A DNA stretch of 64,000 nucleotides from Chlamydia trachomatis (GCA_945862365.1 CAMAXK010000007.1:1-64000); one strand, 5' to 3'; positions 38,279-49,068 are shown, numbered from the stretch's first letter. Numbers and translations are program-made. The notes: generated from the sequence alone by a model not told the origin.

Positions 38279-39587
38279 TATCGAAAATCACGATCAAACC
38301 CCACAAAATGCCTTTGAAAGTATAAAAAAAGCCTTGCTTGTGGGAGTGCATTATTCTGGAAGAGAAATTGATGAATGTAGAGAGCATTTATCAGAACTTG
38401 CAGACCTATCAAAAACCCTTGGTATAAAAGAAACAAGAGAGATTTATTGTCCTATAAAAAAAATCACAGCCTCCACATACATTGGTTCAGGGAAAGTAGA
38501 GGAACTTGCAGATATTGTAAAAAATGAAAAGATTGATGTGATTATTTTTGATGATAGCATCACCCCTAGTCAGCAGAAAAATATTGAAGAGGTGGCAAAT
38601 GTTCCTGTGATTGATCGTACAGAACTTATCTTAGAAATCTTTTTTCAACACGCAAAGACAAAAGAGGCAAGGCTGCAAATTGAAATGGTGAAAATTCGCC
38701 ATCAACTTCCAAGATTAAAACATATGTGGACCAACCTTTCCAGACAAAGAGGAAGTGGCGGTTCATCAGGTTCAGGTGGATTTTTACGTGGAAGTGGAGA
38801 GACGCAATTTGAAACAGAAAAGCGTTTGCTTAAGCAAAAGCTTGCCGGAATTGAATTAGAAGTAAAACAAATTGTTGAACATCGTGAGCAGAAAAGAAAG
38901 GGTCGAATTAAGTCACAAATTCCTACTATTGCCATTGTTGGGTATACCAACTCTGGTAAATCTACCTTATTAAATGCCTTAACCGGGGCAAATGTTTTGG
39001 TAGAAGATAAGCTTTTTGCTACACTTGATACAACTGCAAGAGCTTATCAACTTCCAAACCGAACTAAAATCGTGCTAGTTGATACTGTGGGGTTTATTAG
39101 AAAGCTTCCTCACGCCTTGATTAAAGCCTTTAGAAGTACCTTAGAAGAGGTTTGCTACACTGACGTTTTAATTCATTTGCTAGATTGCTCTAAAAAGGGT
39201 TCTATGGAAAGGTATGAAGCAACAATGGCAGTGCTTGAGGAACTTGGAGTAAAAGATAAACCAATGATTACTGTGCTAAATAAAACCGACCTTGTAGAAA
39301 ATAAAGAGCGTTTAAGGAAGTTTAAAATTGCTTATAATAATGTTGTTGAAGTGTCGGCATTAAAACACGAAGGATTTGATGCACTCCTTTCTGCCATTGA
39401 AAAGGAAGCCTCAAAATTTGCAAAAACTGTACACCTTCGCATCCCTCAAAGTAACTATAAGCTGATTGATGAAATCACCCGAGAGGGTAATGTTCTTCAT
39501 ACAGACTATGAGGAAAATGATGTTCTTATGCAAGTGGAGATTCCCGATCACTTAGAAAGGAAAATTTCTGAATTTATTGTTTTATAG
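38271..39587 (+). CDS. hflX: GTPase HflX
   Basis: GSGGSSGSGGFLRGSGETQFETEKRLL, IVGYTNSGKSTLLNALTGA, LVDTVGFIRKLPHALIKAFRSTLEE. Confidence 0.95.
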   Translation: MSNIENHDQTPQNAFESIKKALLVGVHYSGREIDECREHLSELADLSKTLGIKETREIYCPIKKITASTYIGSGKVEELADIVKNEKIDVIIFDDSITPSQQKNIEEVANVPVIDRTELILEIFFQHAKTKEARLQIEMVKIRHQLPRLKHMWTNLSRQRGSGGSSGSGGFLRGSGETQFETEKRLLKQKLAGIELEVKQIVEHREQKRKGRIKSQIPTIAIVGYTNSGKSTLLNALTGANVLVEDKLFATLDTTARAYQLPNRTKIVLVDTVGFIRKLPHALIKAFRSTLEEVCYTDVLIHLLDCSKKGSMERYEATMAVLEELGVKDKPMITVLNKTDLVENKERLRKFKIAYNNVVEVSALKHEGFDALLSAIEKEASKFAKTVHLRIPQSNYKLIDEITREGNVLHTDYEENDVLMQVEIPDHLERKISEFIVL

Positions 39588-39681
39588 AGTATAATATAGT
39601 CATTTGACTTAGATTTAATATGTTTTTCTAAAAAAGATCTATAAAATGACATTTGTCATTCTATAGATCCTTATATTGAGA

Positions 39682-40818
39682 TTAAATATCAAACTCTTGT
39701 AGTTTTGGTAAAAGTCTGTGATAGAGCCACACTATTTTAGCATTAGCTTGCACAATGTTTACATAATCAATAATTTTAGTAAGAGCTTTGATATAATCAT
39801 CGGTTTTTTGAGTAGGGGTAAGTGGGTGGTATTTGATATTTGGAATATCCTTTAGACTCACCGATCTTAATTTATTCATAAAGTAGGTAATTATTTCAGT
39901 TTTATTTTTTCTCTCAAATAGTTCAGAAAATGATGGATCTTCTAAGGCGAGCTTAAAAGCCACATCAAGGCCTTTACATCTTGAAAACTTTCCATTTAAT
40001 TCACTCAAAACATTTAAAGCGTACATCTCTTTGATTGAATTAATGATTTGTTCACCCATTTTTGCATCAGGTAGTTTTGGTGCAACAATTTCGGCAAGGG
40101 CAATTGGATAGGGGGTTAATGCTTGAATTTTTTCAGAAAGGTTATAGGAATGCAAACATATTGCATTTCCTCTTTGATAAAACTCATTCCAGCTGCTTAT
40201 AAATTTTTCATAGGTTGGAGCTGAAAGGATCATCGGAAGGATGCCATCGGAAAGTAATGTTGCTATCTCACTATCTTCCTTTAAATCCATTCTCTGACAT
40301 AAAGACTGAGCAATAGGCGATTTCATATCTGCAAGATCTAGCATTAAACCAAAAGGAGCACTTATATTAGGGCAGTCCTCCTTTTTATCTATTTGAAGGG
40401 GCATATCTTCTAAAATAGATACCGGGCTTGCTGAAACTATTGAGGTTTCGTTTTTAATATCAAAATTGAGTAAACTAATTTCGATCCAATTTTTAAGAAA
40501 CTCAGCATCATCACCTTCAAAAATTGGTTCAAGCAGAAGGCTTGCTGAATGCTCTAACAGATCTTCTTTTGTTTCTCTAACATCTTTGAGGACAAGGCTT
40601 GAAACAGTGGGTTCACCCTCTTTTTTAGTATCAAAATATGGCTTAAGAAGAGATGAGATATCTGTGGTTTTATTATGAGCAAGATCATCTAAAAGCACAA
40701 GGGTCATTGTTACCCTTTGATCTGTTATTCCATTTTCTCCAAGATATGTGCCAAGCTTTATAAAATCGTTTTTAGTTACCATTGATTCCCCCAATGTTTT
40801 TGGGGAAGAGTATAACAT
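39682..40818 (-). CDS. Hypothetical protein
   Basis: 378-aa ORF without recognisable motif; likely start at an internal ATG. Confidence 0.5.
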   Translation of the reverse strand: MLYSSPKTLGESMVTKNDFIKLGTYLGENGITDQRVTMTLVLLDDLAHNKTTDISSLLKPYFDTKKEGEPTVSSLVLKDVRETKEDLLEHSASLLLEPIFEGDDAEFLKNWIEISLLNFDIKNETSIVSASPVSILEDMPLQIDKKEDCPNISAPFGLMLDLADMKSPIAQSLCQRMDLKEDSEIATLLSDGILPMILSAPTYEKFISSWNEFYQRGNAICLHSYNLSEKIQALTPYPIALAEIVAPKLPDAKMGEQIINSIKEMYALNVLSELNGKFSRCKGLDVAFKLALEDPSFSELFERKNKTEIITYFMNKLRSVSLKDIPNIKYHPLTPTQKTDDYIKALTKIIDYVNIVQANAKIVWLYHRLLPKLQEFDI

Positions 40819-40846
40819 GAAGCGTGATTAAAGGAAACCAGAAGCT

Positions 40847-41461
40847 CTATCTAACCAATTCTGTTTGTGGAGTTTGAGGAAAATTTTCTTTCACAATGCG
40901 TATTGCACCAGAGGAGATCATCTGAATAGAGACAAAGCAAATTAAAAGACCACCTAATCGCTCAAACACAACTAAACCTTTTTCGCCCACTAAGTATTTA
41001 ATATTAGAAGCAATAAGAAGCAAGATAAGGGATGGGATTACTGCGCCTAAAATAATTAAAACTAATGACCATGGGCTTTGGAAAATGGATGAATAAAGCA
41101 TCACAGCTGTAATACTTCCAGGTCCTGCCATTGCTGGGATTGCAATAGGCACAATACATGGCTCTTGATCCATCGATCCTTCTTCACTTTGTTTTGGAAA
41201 AATCATGGTGATAGAAATCAAAAATAGAATGATACCACCTGAGATTCCAAGCGTTCCTTTTGAAATACCAATACCAGAAAGGATGGCATCTCCAAAAAAA
41301 GCAAATGAAAGGAGGATTAGGGCTGCAATGATCAGCTCTCTAATTAAAATATATTTTTGTCTACGTGGCGTGAATTTTTTTAAAATCGCTATGTAGAACG
41401 GAATATTACCTAGTACATTGAAGACTAGGAATAAAGAAATTGTTGCACTTAAAATTGACAT
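40847..41461 (-). CDS. MarC family membrane protein
   Basis: SLFLVFNVLGNIPFYIAILKKFTPRRQK, ISGGIILFLISITMI, PIAIPAMAGPGSITAVML; start moved to MSILSATISL. Confidence 0.88.
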   Translation of the reverse strand: MSILSATISLFLVFNVLGNIPFYIAILKKFTPRRQKYILIRELIIAALILLSFAFFGDAILSGIGISKGTLGISGGIILFLISITMIFPKQSEEGSMDQEPCIVPIAIPAMAGPGSITAVMLYSSIFQSPWSLVLIILGAVIPSLILLLIASNIKYLVGEKGLVVFERLGGLLICFVSIQMISSGAIRIVKENFPQTPQTELVR

Positions 41462-41506
41462 ACAAAAAATATAGCAGAATATCTCCTTTTTTTTAAAGGT
41501 TTTTTT

Positions 41507-42526
41507 GTGGTATACTATTTTCCTATGACAAATAATGTTTTGAACGCTCCCCCTAAGACCCGCTCTTTGATGATCAAGATCAAGGAGGATTACCGTTATT
41601 TTACCCACCTTCCAGGTAAAGAATCTGTGATCCCTTTATCCAAGGCCTGGTTTATAGCCTTTCCCTGTAAGTTTTCTCTTTTTTCTGATAAAGCTACTTG
41701 TGAGATTGATCTAAAGATTACAGGACCAGTGAAGGGATTTACCCATTTATTGAATATTGAAAAGGCTCGAGTAGAGGTTTTTGGAACCTCAAGGGAGGGG
41801 TACTTTCATTTTTATCTATTTGCAGAAAGTGGGGTGATTTACTTAAAACTACATCGTGGAAAAGAAGTTGGCTTAGTCATTAGTAATCAAGAGAAAACGC
41901 TTAAAAAAGGGGAAGTTATTGCTCTTTTAGAGTGTGAAACAATGCAAATGGTCCCTGTAAAGGAAAAGATCTCTTTTGGCTGCTTTAAAAAACCATTGCT
42001 TGAAAACCAAATTGATCGAACTACAAAATTATATGCGCTATCTCAGTTAATCCCGACCACAATTGCTATTTCATTAGATAATAGTCAAATCCACGATCTT
42101 TTAGTAGATTTATTTTCTCCAAAAACAAAGGACGTTAACTATCAAGGTTTAGCTACCCCTACATTTGAATTTGATAAGTTTTCCCTTTTTTCAACCTTTA
42201 AGATGCAATTGAAAGAGCAACTTCTTAGGGAAGAGAAACAGATCCTTTATTTACTAGAGGGTGGCAAAGAACTACCTCATGCTGGAGGTGCCACTTCTCT
42301 TCAAACCGAGCATGCGCTGATTGATCTTTTATGGAGAAAGAAAAAAGTGATTCAGTTGATTATCCATCCGCTAGAGGATAGCTCTTTAACTGCCATCTTT
42401 CCAATGCATCCAAAATCTTTCCGAGTTAAGCATCATCATAAAGAAAGGGGAAAGTTTGTCGATGCCGGTGAGCCTTTGTCTCTTCAGAAAGGATGCACTC
42501 TTTTAATCGATAGGATCACATACTAA
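41507..42526 (+). CDS. Hypothetical protein upstream of glgB
   Basis: 339-aa ORF; start probably MTNNVLNAPP (41525). Confidence 0.6.
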   Translation: MVYYFPMTNNVLNAPPKTRSLMIKIKEDYRYFTHLPGKESVIPLSKAWFIAFPCKFSLFSDKATCEIDLKITGPVKGFTHLLNIEKARVEVFGTSREGYFHFYLFAESGVIYLKLHRGKEVGLVISNQEKTLKKGEVIALLECETMQMVPVKEKISFGCFKKPLLENQIDRTTKLYALSQLIPTTIAISLDNSQIHDLLVDLFSPKTKDVNYQGLATPTFEFDKFSLFSTFKMQLKEQLLREEKQILYLLEGGKELPHAGGATSLQTEHALIDLLWRKKKVIQLIIHPLEDSSLTAIFPMHPKSFRVKHHHKERGKFVDAGEPLSLQKGCTLLIDRITY

Positions 42527-42567
42527 TTAGTTGAAGATAAAGATCTGTTTTCTGTATAGAACAATTT

Positions 42568-44688
42568 ATGGATCCATTCTTCTCTAAGGTTACAAAAGCA
42601 TCCCTTAATTTATTAAACCCGCATGGATTTTTAGGTATTCAGCAAGGCCATCTCATTTATCAATTGTCTCCAAATAAAAAGGAGCATTCTCTTATTGTGA
42701 AAGGAGAGCTCAAAGAAATGAGCCTTGTTGATGATCGAGGTTTATTTGTTTATGACCATGGTGAAGAAATTAAGCCATGTGATTATCAGGTGATTCATAG
42801 TGATGGGACAGTAGGGTTTGATCCTTATTCCTGTTCACCCAGTTTTTCTATGGTGGATGCCTATTTATTTGATAAAGGGGAACATTTTGAGCTTTATAAG
42901 GCACTTGGGAGTCATTATTGCATTCACGATGGGATGGAAGGGTGTAAGTTTGCTGTTTATGCTCCTAATGCACTCTATGTCCATTTAAGATGTGATATGG
43001 GGGATTGGAGAGAAACCATTTACCCTATGCGAAAAGTTGCTGAAATGGGGGTCTTTGAGCTTTTTATTCCCGGGGCAAAATTGCCTATGATGTATAAATA
43101 CCGGATCACTACCAAGGATCATCAAACACTGTTAAAAAGTGATCCATTTGGAAGACGATTTGAGTTAAGACCAAAGACGGCAACTATTGCCTTTAAAGAT
43201 AAGGAATTTTGTTGGACAGACAAAGAGTGGGTGAAAGCACGAGAGGAAAGTTTTTTATCCACGCCTATGAACATATATGAGCTTCACTTAGGTTCATGGA
43301 GTAGAGGTGATCATTTCCCAAATTTTAAAGAAATTGCCTCTGAGTTAGTATCTTATGTAAAAGAGATGGGCTATACCCATGTTGAGCTTATGCCGATTAC
43401 TGAATATCCTCTTGATGAGTCTTGGGGCTATCAGGTGACAGGCTATTTTGCCCCAACTGCCAGATATGGAACAGCTGAGGATTTTAAATATTTTGTGAAT
43501 CATTTGCACATGCATGGTATTGGTGTTGTTTTTGATTTTGTAGCTGCACATTTCCCTAAAGATGCCGATTTTTTAGCTAAATTCGATGGTTCTTTCTTAT
43601 TTGAACATCCACACCCATTAATGGAGAATCACCCTCAATGGGAAACTCTCACCTTTAATTATGAATCCCCTCAGGTGGTCAATTTTTTGATCGCCTCTGC
43701 TTTATTTTGGGTAAAGCAGCTGCATGTGGATATGATTCGAGTAGATGCTGTTCAATCGATCCTATATTTAGATTATTATCGTGAGGAAGGGGAGTTTGAA
43801 AGGAATCATTTAGGCGGTATAGAAAATCTTGCCGGTATAGATTTTTTGAAAAAACTTAATGCTGCAGTACATAAATATTACCCAGGGGTACTTTTGATGG
43901 CAGAGGACCCTTCATTGCATCATGGAGTGACAAAACCTATTGAATTAAGTGGTCTTGGGTTTTCAATGAAATGGAATATAGGATGGATTAATGATCTATT
44001 TCAATATTTAACTTATTCTGAAGATGAAAAAAAGCGAAAATGGAAGTTTTTGTTAAATAGCTATAGTGAAGTATTTCGAGAGCGTTACTTATTAACGATT
44101 TCTCACGATGAAGTCTCGCATGAAAAAAAATCGCTTTTAAAGAAATTTTCTACTGATGAAAGGGAGCAATTTGCTTACCTACGATTGCTTTATTCAGTAA
44201 CTATTGCTCATCCTGGAAAAAAGCTCTTTTTTATGGGTCATGAAGTGGGGGATCCTAATGCCTTTAATGAAAAAATGTCCTGGCGAAAAGCGCATAAATT
44301 AACCCATGCTCAAATAAAGCATAAATGCTTTACCAGGGAAATGAATCATCTTTATCTTAAAGAAAAGGCCCTTCATGAAATAGACTTTGATGAAAAGGGA
44401 TTTGCTTGGGTAGATTATAGTGATCCTCATCACAATCTGATAAGTTTTTTAAGAAAAGGGGCAAAAGATACGATTTTATGCATTCACAACTTTTCTAATC
44501 TAACCATTTCACGTAAATTTATTCCCCTTCCTGGGGTAAAGTCCATTGAGGAATTGATGAATACCGATGATAAACGCTATGGTGGAGATCATCTCGTAAA
44601 TCCCTCTATTGAAATTGATCCTGAAGGAGCTGGCCTGTTTTTGCAAGTGCCAAAACTCTCTTCTATATTCTGCAAAGTAATTCTATAG
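42568..44688 (+). CDS. glgB: 1,4-alpha-glucan branching enzyme
   Basis: YELHLGSWSRGDHFPNFKEIA, YTHVELMPITEYPLDESWGYQVTGYFAPTARYGT, DMIRVDAVQSILYLDYYREEGEFERNHLGG, LTISHDEVSHEKKSLL. Confidence 0.95.
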   Translation: MDPFFSKVTKASLNLLNPHGFLGIQQGHLIYQLSPNKKEHSLIVKGELKEMSLVDDRGLFVYDHGEEIKPCDYQVIHSDGTVGFDPYSCSPSFSMVDAYLFDKGEHFELYKALGSHYCIHDGMEGCKFAVYAPNALYVHLRCDMGDWRETIYPMRKVAEMGVFELFIPGAKLPMMYKYRITTKDHQTLLKSDPFGRRFELRPKTATIAFKDKEFCWTDKEWVKAREESFLSTPMNIYELHLGSWSRGDHFPNFKEIASELVSYVKEMGYTHVELMPITEYPLDESWGYQVTGYFAPTARYGTAEDFKYFVNHLHMHGIGVVFDFVAAHFPKDADFLAKFDGSFLFEHPHPLMENHPQWETLTFNYESPQVVNFLIASALFWVKQLHVDMIRVDAVQSILYLDYYREEGEFERNHLGGIENLAGIDFLKKLNAAVHKYYPGVLLMAEDPSLHHGVTKPIELSGLGFSMKWNIGWINDLFQYLTYSEDEKKRKWKFLLNSYSEVFRERYLLTISHDEVSHEKKSLLKKFSTDEREQFAYLRLLYSVTIAHPGKKLFFMGHEVGDPNAFNEKMSWRKAHKLTHAQIKHKCFTREMNHLYLKEKALHEIDFDEKGFAWVDYSDPHHNLISFLRKGAKDTILCIHNFSNLTISRKFIPLPGVKSIEELMNTDDKRYGGDHLVNPSIEIDPEGAGLFLQVPKLSSIFCKVIL

Positions 44689-44771
44689 AGCATTGAACAA
44701 GAATCACAAATAAATTAATTCATTACATAAATATAATAGAGATATAACAAATAACTATTATAGGTGTAAAA

Positions 44772-46466
44772 GTGAGTAATAATAAAAATTCAGTATCATA
44801 TAATGATATTTATAATGCAGCAAAACTTCTAAGTACACAATTTGATCAAGAATATATTCAGGATTCATTCTCTTGGCTGCGGTTTACGGATTTTACTAAT
44901 GAATTTCAATCCCAATATTCATCGTTTTACGATTTGCAAATCAATCGTCCTTGGGGATTGCCATATGATTTATCAATAGTTCCTTATAGCGGTTGTATTA
45001 ATTTGATACAAAGTATGGTTATTTTGACGAATTTTATAAACACCTACTACACTCCTTTTATTAATCTTCTTAAAAATAACTTAAATCTAGTTTCTTCAGG
45101 CACGCAGCAGAACTTTCGTGAATTTCTGTCTACTCCAATTTATAGAGGTAGTAAGATGACTATGATAGATTTAGGCACATCTTTAAGCGTTTTTTCTGAT
45201 TATAACAACCTCACTCCGAAATTTTCTGATATAGAGGAGAGTTTCAACGTATTGCTATGGCTTGCAACAATTGGTACTGAATCGGAAGTGTTATTAGATT
45301 ATTTTGATTACTATGAAAGAGGCTTAGAACCGGCTAAGGGAAATAGTCAATCGCTGGGATCAGAATCAGATGGATTACAAGATAGCCCTGTATCTTTTGA
45401 AGATATACAAGCAGCTGCAAATAATATGATAGATGTCATTAAAAATGGCGGCCTAAATTTTATAGTAAATCAATTTAGTGAAATATATTTTAACCAATAC
45501 TTTGCTGATTTAAATCAGTATGGATTAGAAACAACAACATGTGATGCCCCAAATAATATTCAACGAGAAGAATATCCTGCCGTATTGGATGTTAATTATG
45601 TTTTAAATAAAATAAGTGGGTTTTTTAAGGTTTATTTTCTGCCATATTATAATTTGATCTTAAATAATCAAAATTTATTATCAAAAGAATCCTTATCATG
45701 GTGGAATTATAATTTCAATGCAGTTACAATGAATGGCACGGAAAGATCTGTTATTTCAACAGTGTATACTTTAATGCAATATCTAGATCTTAGTACCCTC
45801 TGCCCAGTGATTACAGAGGACCAATCTCAATCATTCTTTATCTTATTTAAATTTTGGACTTCGGCAAATTTTCGTGAAATTTTGTTACAAACATTTGATA
45901 AACTTACCTCCGCAGATGATTTTAACTCAAGCAAAACTGATGCAAATGATTCTTCAGATTTATTTTCAGATGTTCAGACATTTAGTACACAAGCTGCAAG
46001 TGATTCTTTGGCTCAATCAATTAATCAATGGACAGGTATGTCTATTCTTGATTTCACTTCTTACTATAATATATACATAAAAGATAGTAGCAGCCCTGTG
46101 AAAAGTTCCATTTCAAACATCTTAGATTCATTAGATGAGTTCAACTCTTCTGTGGGAAAGCTAATCATATCGATAGATTCACAAATTGAAAATAATCCTA
46201 GTATCATTTCTGCATCGTCAAAATTATGGTGGGAAGATAATTTTATAGGTAATGTGTTGCAACCAAGTTCAACAGTTTTGATGTGTCTGTGGTCGTTTGC
46301 AAATACCATGCTTATATTTAGAGATCCTGAAAATACCTCGCCTATAGAAGAGGGGGATGAAGTGTGGAACTCATTTGTTTCAATGTATGAATTTACCCCT
46401 TGGGATGACTCAAACCCAATTCGAGCTGCTATGATTGATGCAGTTAAAAATATCACCCCAGCATAA
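44772..46466 (+). CDS. Hypothetical protein of three tandem divergent ~185-aa modules (GTG start)
   Basis: Repeated patterns PFINLLKNNLNLVSSGTQQNF / PYYNLILNNQNLLSKESLSWWNYNF / ISIDSQIENNPSIISASSKLWWEDNF; TATAAT about 35 nt upstream. Confidence 0.6.
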   Translation: MSNNKNSVSYNDIYNAAKLLSTQFDQEYIQDSFSWLRFTDFTNEFQSQYSSFYDLQINRPWGLPYDLSIVPYSGCINLIQSMVILTNFINTYYTPFINLLKNNLNLVSSGTQQNFREFLSTPIYRGSKMTMIDLGTSLSVFSDYNNLTPKFSDIEESFNVLLWLATIGTESEVLLDYFDYYERGLEPAKGNSQSLGSESDGLQDSPVSFEDIQAAANNMIDVIKNGGLNFIVNQFSEIYFNQYFADLNQYGLETTTCDAPNNIQREEYPAVLDVNYVLNKISGFFKVYFLPYYNLILNNQNLLSKESLSWWNYNFNAVTMNGTERSVISTVYTLMQYLDLSTLCPVITEDQSQSFFILFKFWTSANFREILLQTFDKLTSADDFNSSKTDANDSSDLFSDVQTFSTQAASDSLAQSINQWTGMSILDFTSYYNIYIKDSSSPVKSSISNILDSLDEFNSSVGKLIISIDSQIENNPSIISASSKLWWEDNFIGNVLQPSSTVLMCLWSFANTMLIFRDPENTSPIEEGDEVWNSFVSMYEFTPWDDSNPIRAAMIDAVKNITPA

Positions 46467-46529
46467 TTATCAATCACTTAAACTGATATAATATAATAAT
46501 AGTAAGATTAAAATAAAAAAAGGATATTT

Positions 46530-47018
46530 ATGAAAGATCATCCAGTAAAAAAGGTTCAAGAATTGATTGAGGGTTTTTTTAACTTACCTAATCCATCTGT
46601 TTCTGATTTAGAAGATCTAGTGATAGCTATTAATAATGTCATTGACCAGGTTGATTTGACACCTATGCAAGTTAGAGAAATTAATGAGATGATTCGGACT
46701 GTATCAATTACTTATACAATTGGTGAGATTGAAACTGACGATGACTCTTTTGGAAACTTTGATTACACTGAATGGGACTATACTGAAAATGATAGTGATG
46801 ATGAGCCTGTTTTTATTGATCCATTAAGCGATGTAGAGGGGTTGGAAGACTACACATGGGAAGAGGTAGATGAGGATTTTGATTTTGACCAATCTTCAGA
46901 TTTCATCATTTTTGGATCAGAAGAGGGTTTAAAAGAATTTCTTAAGGGTTTAGAAGATCTTGAAAATGACCAGGAAAATGAAGAATTCAATTGGGATGAT
47001 TTTGAAGAGGATGAATAG
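46530..47018 (+). CDS. Small highly acidic hypothetical protein
   Basis: 162-aa ORF rich in D/E C-terminally; TATAAT at 46487-46497. Confidence 0.6.
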   Translation: MKDHPVKKVQELIEGFFNLPNPSVSDLEDLVIAINNVIDQVDLTPMQVREINEMIRTVSITYTIGEIETDDDSFGNFDYTEWDYTENDSDDEPVFIDPLSDVEGLEDYTWEEVDEDFDFDQSSDFIIFGSEEGLKEFLKGLEDLENDQENEEFNWDDFEEDE

Positions 47019-47082
47019 ATCCTTGCGTGGATAGGAAAGAGTGATTATAATTGCTTTGATTTAACCTATTCATGGAAGGGCT

Positions 47083-49068
47083 ATGTCTACAAAAGACGAA
47101 TACAAGAAACTTATCAAAGAGATAAAAAAGCATAATAAGCTATATTATCAAGAGTCAAAACCTCTAATTTCTGATTATGAATATGATTTGCTTGTAAAAG
47201 AGGCAGAACAAATCGAAAGCTTACACCCAGAATGGGTAGGTAGAGCCTCTCCTACAAAAACCATAGCTACAGATGCCTCAGGACATTTTGCTTTGGTTAC
47301 TCATAAGTTCCCTATGATGTCTCTTGCTAATACCTATTCTGAAGAAGAGCTTGAAGCCTTCATTCATCGTATGGAGAAGATGACTGAGGCTTTTGGGATA
47401 GAATTTAATGTAGAGCTAAAGATGGATGGTGTAGCCCTTTCTGTTATATATGAGGGGGGTAAACTTATTCAAGCTGTCACCCGAGGCAATGGTAAAGAGG
47501 GGGATGATGTGACAGAAAATGCCCTTACCATAAGTAATCTGCCTCATAAAATTCATTATAAAGAGCGCCTAGAGCTTCGCGGTGAGGTCTATTTACCTCT
47601 GAATGAATTTCAAAGGTTAAATGAGGAAAGAGAGGCTCTTGGCCTAGATTTATATGCAAATCCTAGAAATGCTGCAAGTGGTTCTTTGAAGTTAATAGAT
47701 CCTAAAGAATCTGCAAAACGTGGGTTACATATTGTCCTTTATGATATAGCAAATACCCATAAAGATATTAAGCATCAATCAGCAATTGCTCCTTATTTAA
47801 GGACGTTAGATTTACCTGTTTTGGAAAAAGAGTTTACTCATAAAGCAAAGAGCGCAAAAGAGATTTTGTCCTTTGCCGAAAGTGTAGAGAACAGACGTGA
47901 AACTCTTCCCTTTGAGATTGATGGGATAGTTGTGAAGGTAGATGATCTAGATCTTAGATCTACTCTTGGATCTACAAATAAATGTCCAAGATGGGCAGTT
48001 GCTTATAAATTTGCGGCAGAACAAGCAGAAACTCAGATAGAAAGCATTTCAGTGCAGGTGGGAAGGACAGGTGTGTTAACCCCTGTGGCTAATTTAACAC
48101 CGGTTTTTTTATCAGGAAGTACCATTTCTAGGGCAACACTTCACAATCAAGATGAAATTGATCGAAAAGATATTCGTGAAAACGATTATGTGATTATTGA
48201 AAAAGGGGGAGATGTGATCCCAAAAGTTGTCTCTGTGGTAAAAAAACCAGGGCATAAAAGATCACCAAAATGGCATATCCCAAATTCATGCCCTGATTGT
48301 AAGGGTCCTGTCATTCAAAAAGAGGGTGAGGTAGCCATAAGATGTAAGGCAGGGACAAAATGTACAGGCAGGTATATAGCCCGTGTTAAGCATTTCATCT
48401 CCAAAGGGGCAATGAATATTGAGAATTTCGGCATAAAGGTGGTGGAAAGATTTTTCGAACTTGGGCTAATTTCAACCCTACCTGATATTTATAGAATAGA
48501 GGCTAAAGATCTTGAGGATTTAGAAGGGTTTGGGGATCGATCTATTGAAGTTTTACTAACCAGCATTGAAAACTCTAAAGAGTGTGAGCTGTATCGGTTT
48601 ATCTTTGCTTTGGGGATTCCTTTTGTGGGAGTGGTTGCTGCAAGAACTATCGCAGATTATGTAAAAGATGTTCACACCTTTTTACAGGTGACAAAAGATG
48701 AGCTGATAGACCTTGAGGGAATTGGTGAAAAACTAGCCGATGCTTTAGTCGAATATCTTTCTGAACGATCTCATGTGGCCGAAATTAAGGAATTTTTGGC
48801 TTTAGGGGTGCATCCAAAACCGGTAGCAGAAAAACGTGGGGGACATCTATTTTCTGATAAGACCTTCGTTATCACCGGAACCTTAGATGGTTATGATAGA
48901 GTAGAGGCAAAAGAATTGATTGAAGGACGCGGAGGAAATGTATCGTCAAGTATATCTAAACTTACAGATTATCTTCTTCTTGGCAAAAATCCTGGCTCTA
49001 AGTACAACAAAGCTGTAAAGCTTGGTGTTGAAATCTTAGATGAGGATAAATTTAAACAATTATTATGA
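47083..49068 (+). CDS. ligA: NAD-dependent DNA ligase
   Basis: NKLYYQESKPLISDYEYDLL, FNVELKMDGVALSVIYEGG, NPRNAASGSLKLID, Zn-finger CPDCKGP..CKAGTKC, C-terminal BRCT. Confidence 0.97.
   Translation: MSTKDEYKKLIKEIKKHNKLYYQESKPLISDYEYDLLVKEAEQIESLHPEWVGRASPTKTIATDASGHFALVTHKFPMMSLANTYSEEELEAFIHRMEKMTEAFGIEFNVELKMDGVALSVIYEGGKLIQAVTRGNGKEGDDVTENALTISNLPHKIHYKERLELRGEVYLPLNEFQRLNEEREALGLDLYANPRNAASGSLKLIDPKESAKRGLHIVLYDIANTHKDIKHQSAIAPYLRTLDLPVLEKEFTHKAKSAKEILSFAESVENRRETLPFEIDGIVVKVDDLDLRSTLGSTNKCPRWAVAYKFAAEQAETQIESISVQVGRTGVLTPVANLTPVFLSGSTISRATLHNQDEIDRKDIRENDYVIIEKGGDVIPKVVSVVKKPGHKRSPKWHIPNSCPDCKGPVIQKEGEVAIRCKAGTKCTGRYIARVKHFISKGAMNIENFGIKVVERFFELGLISTLPDIYRIEAKDLEDLEGFGDRSIEVLLTSIENSKECELYRFIFALGIPFVGVVAARTIADYVKDVHTFLQVTKDELIDLEGIGEKLADALVEYLSERSHVAEIKEFLALGVHPKPVAEKRGGHLFSDKTFVITGTLDGYDRVEAKELIEGRGGNVSSSISKLTDYLLLGKNPGSKYNKAVKLGVEILDEDKFKQLL

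Noticed and set aside
43345-43551. Short antisense ORF inside glgB (and similar ones inside ligA, hflX, mdh, miaB)
   Set aside because: Fully embedded antisense to strong conserved genes without RBS or homology.
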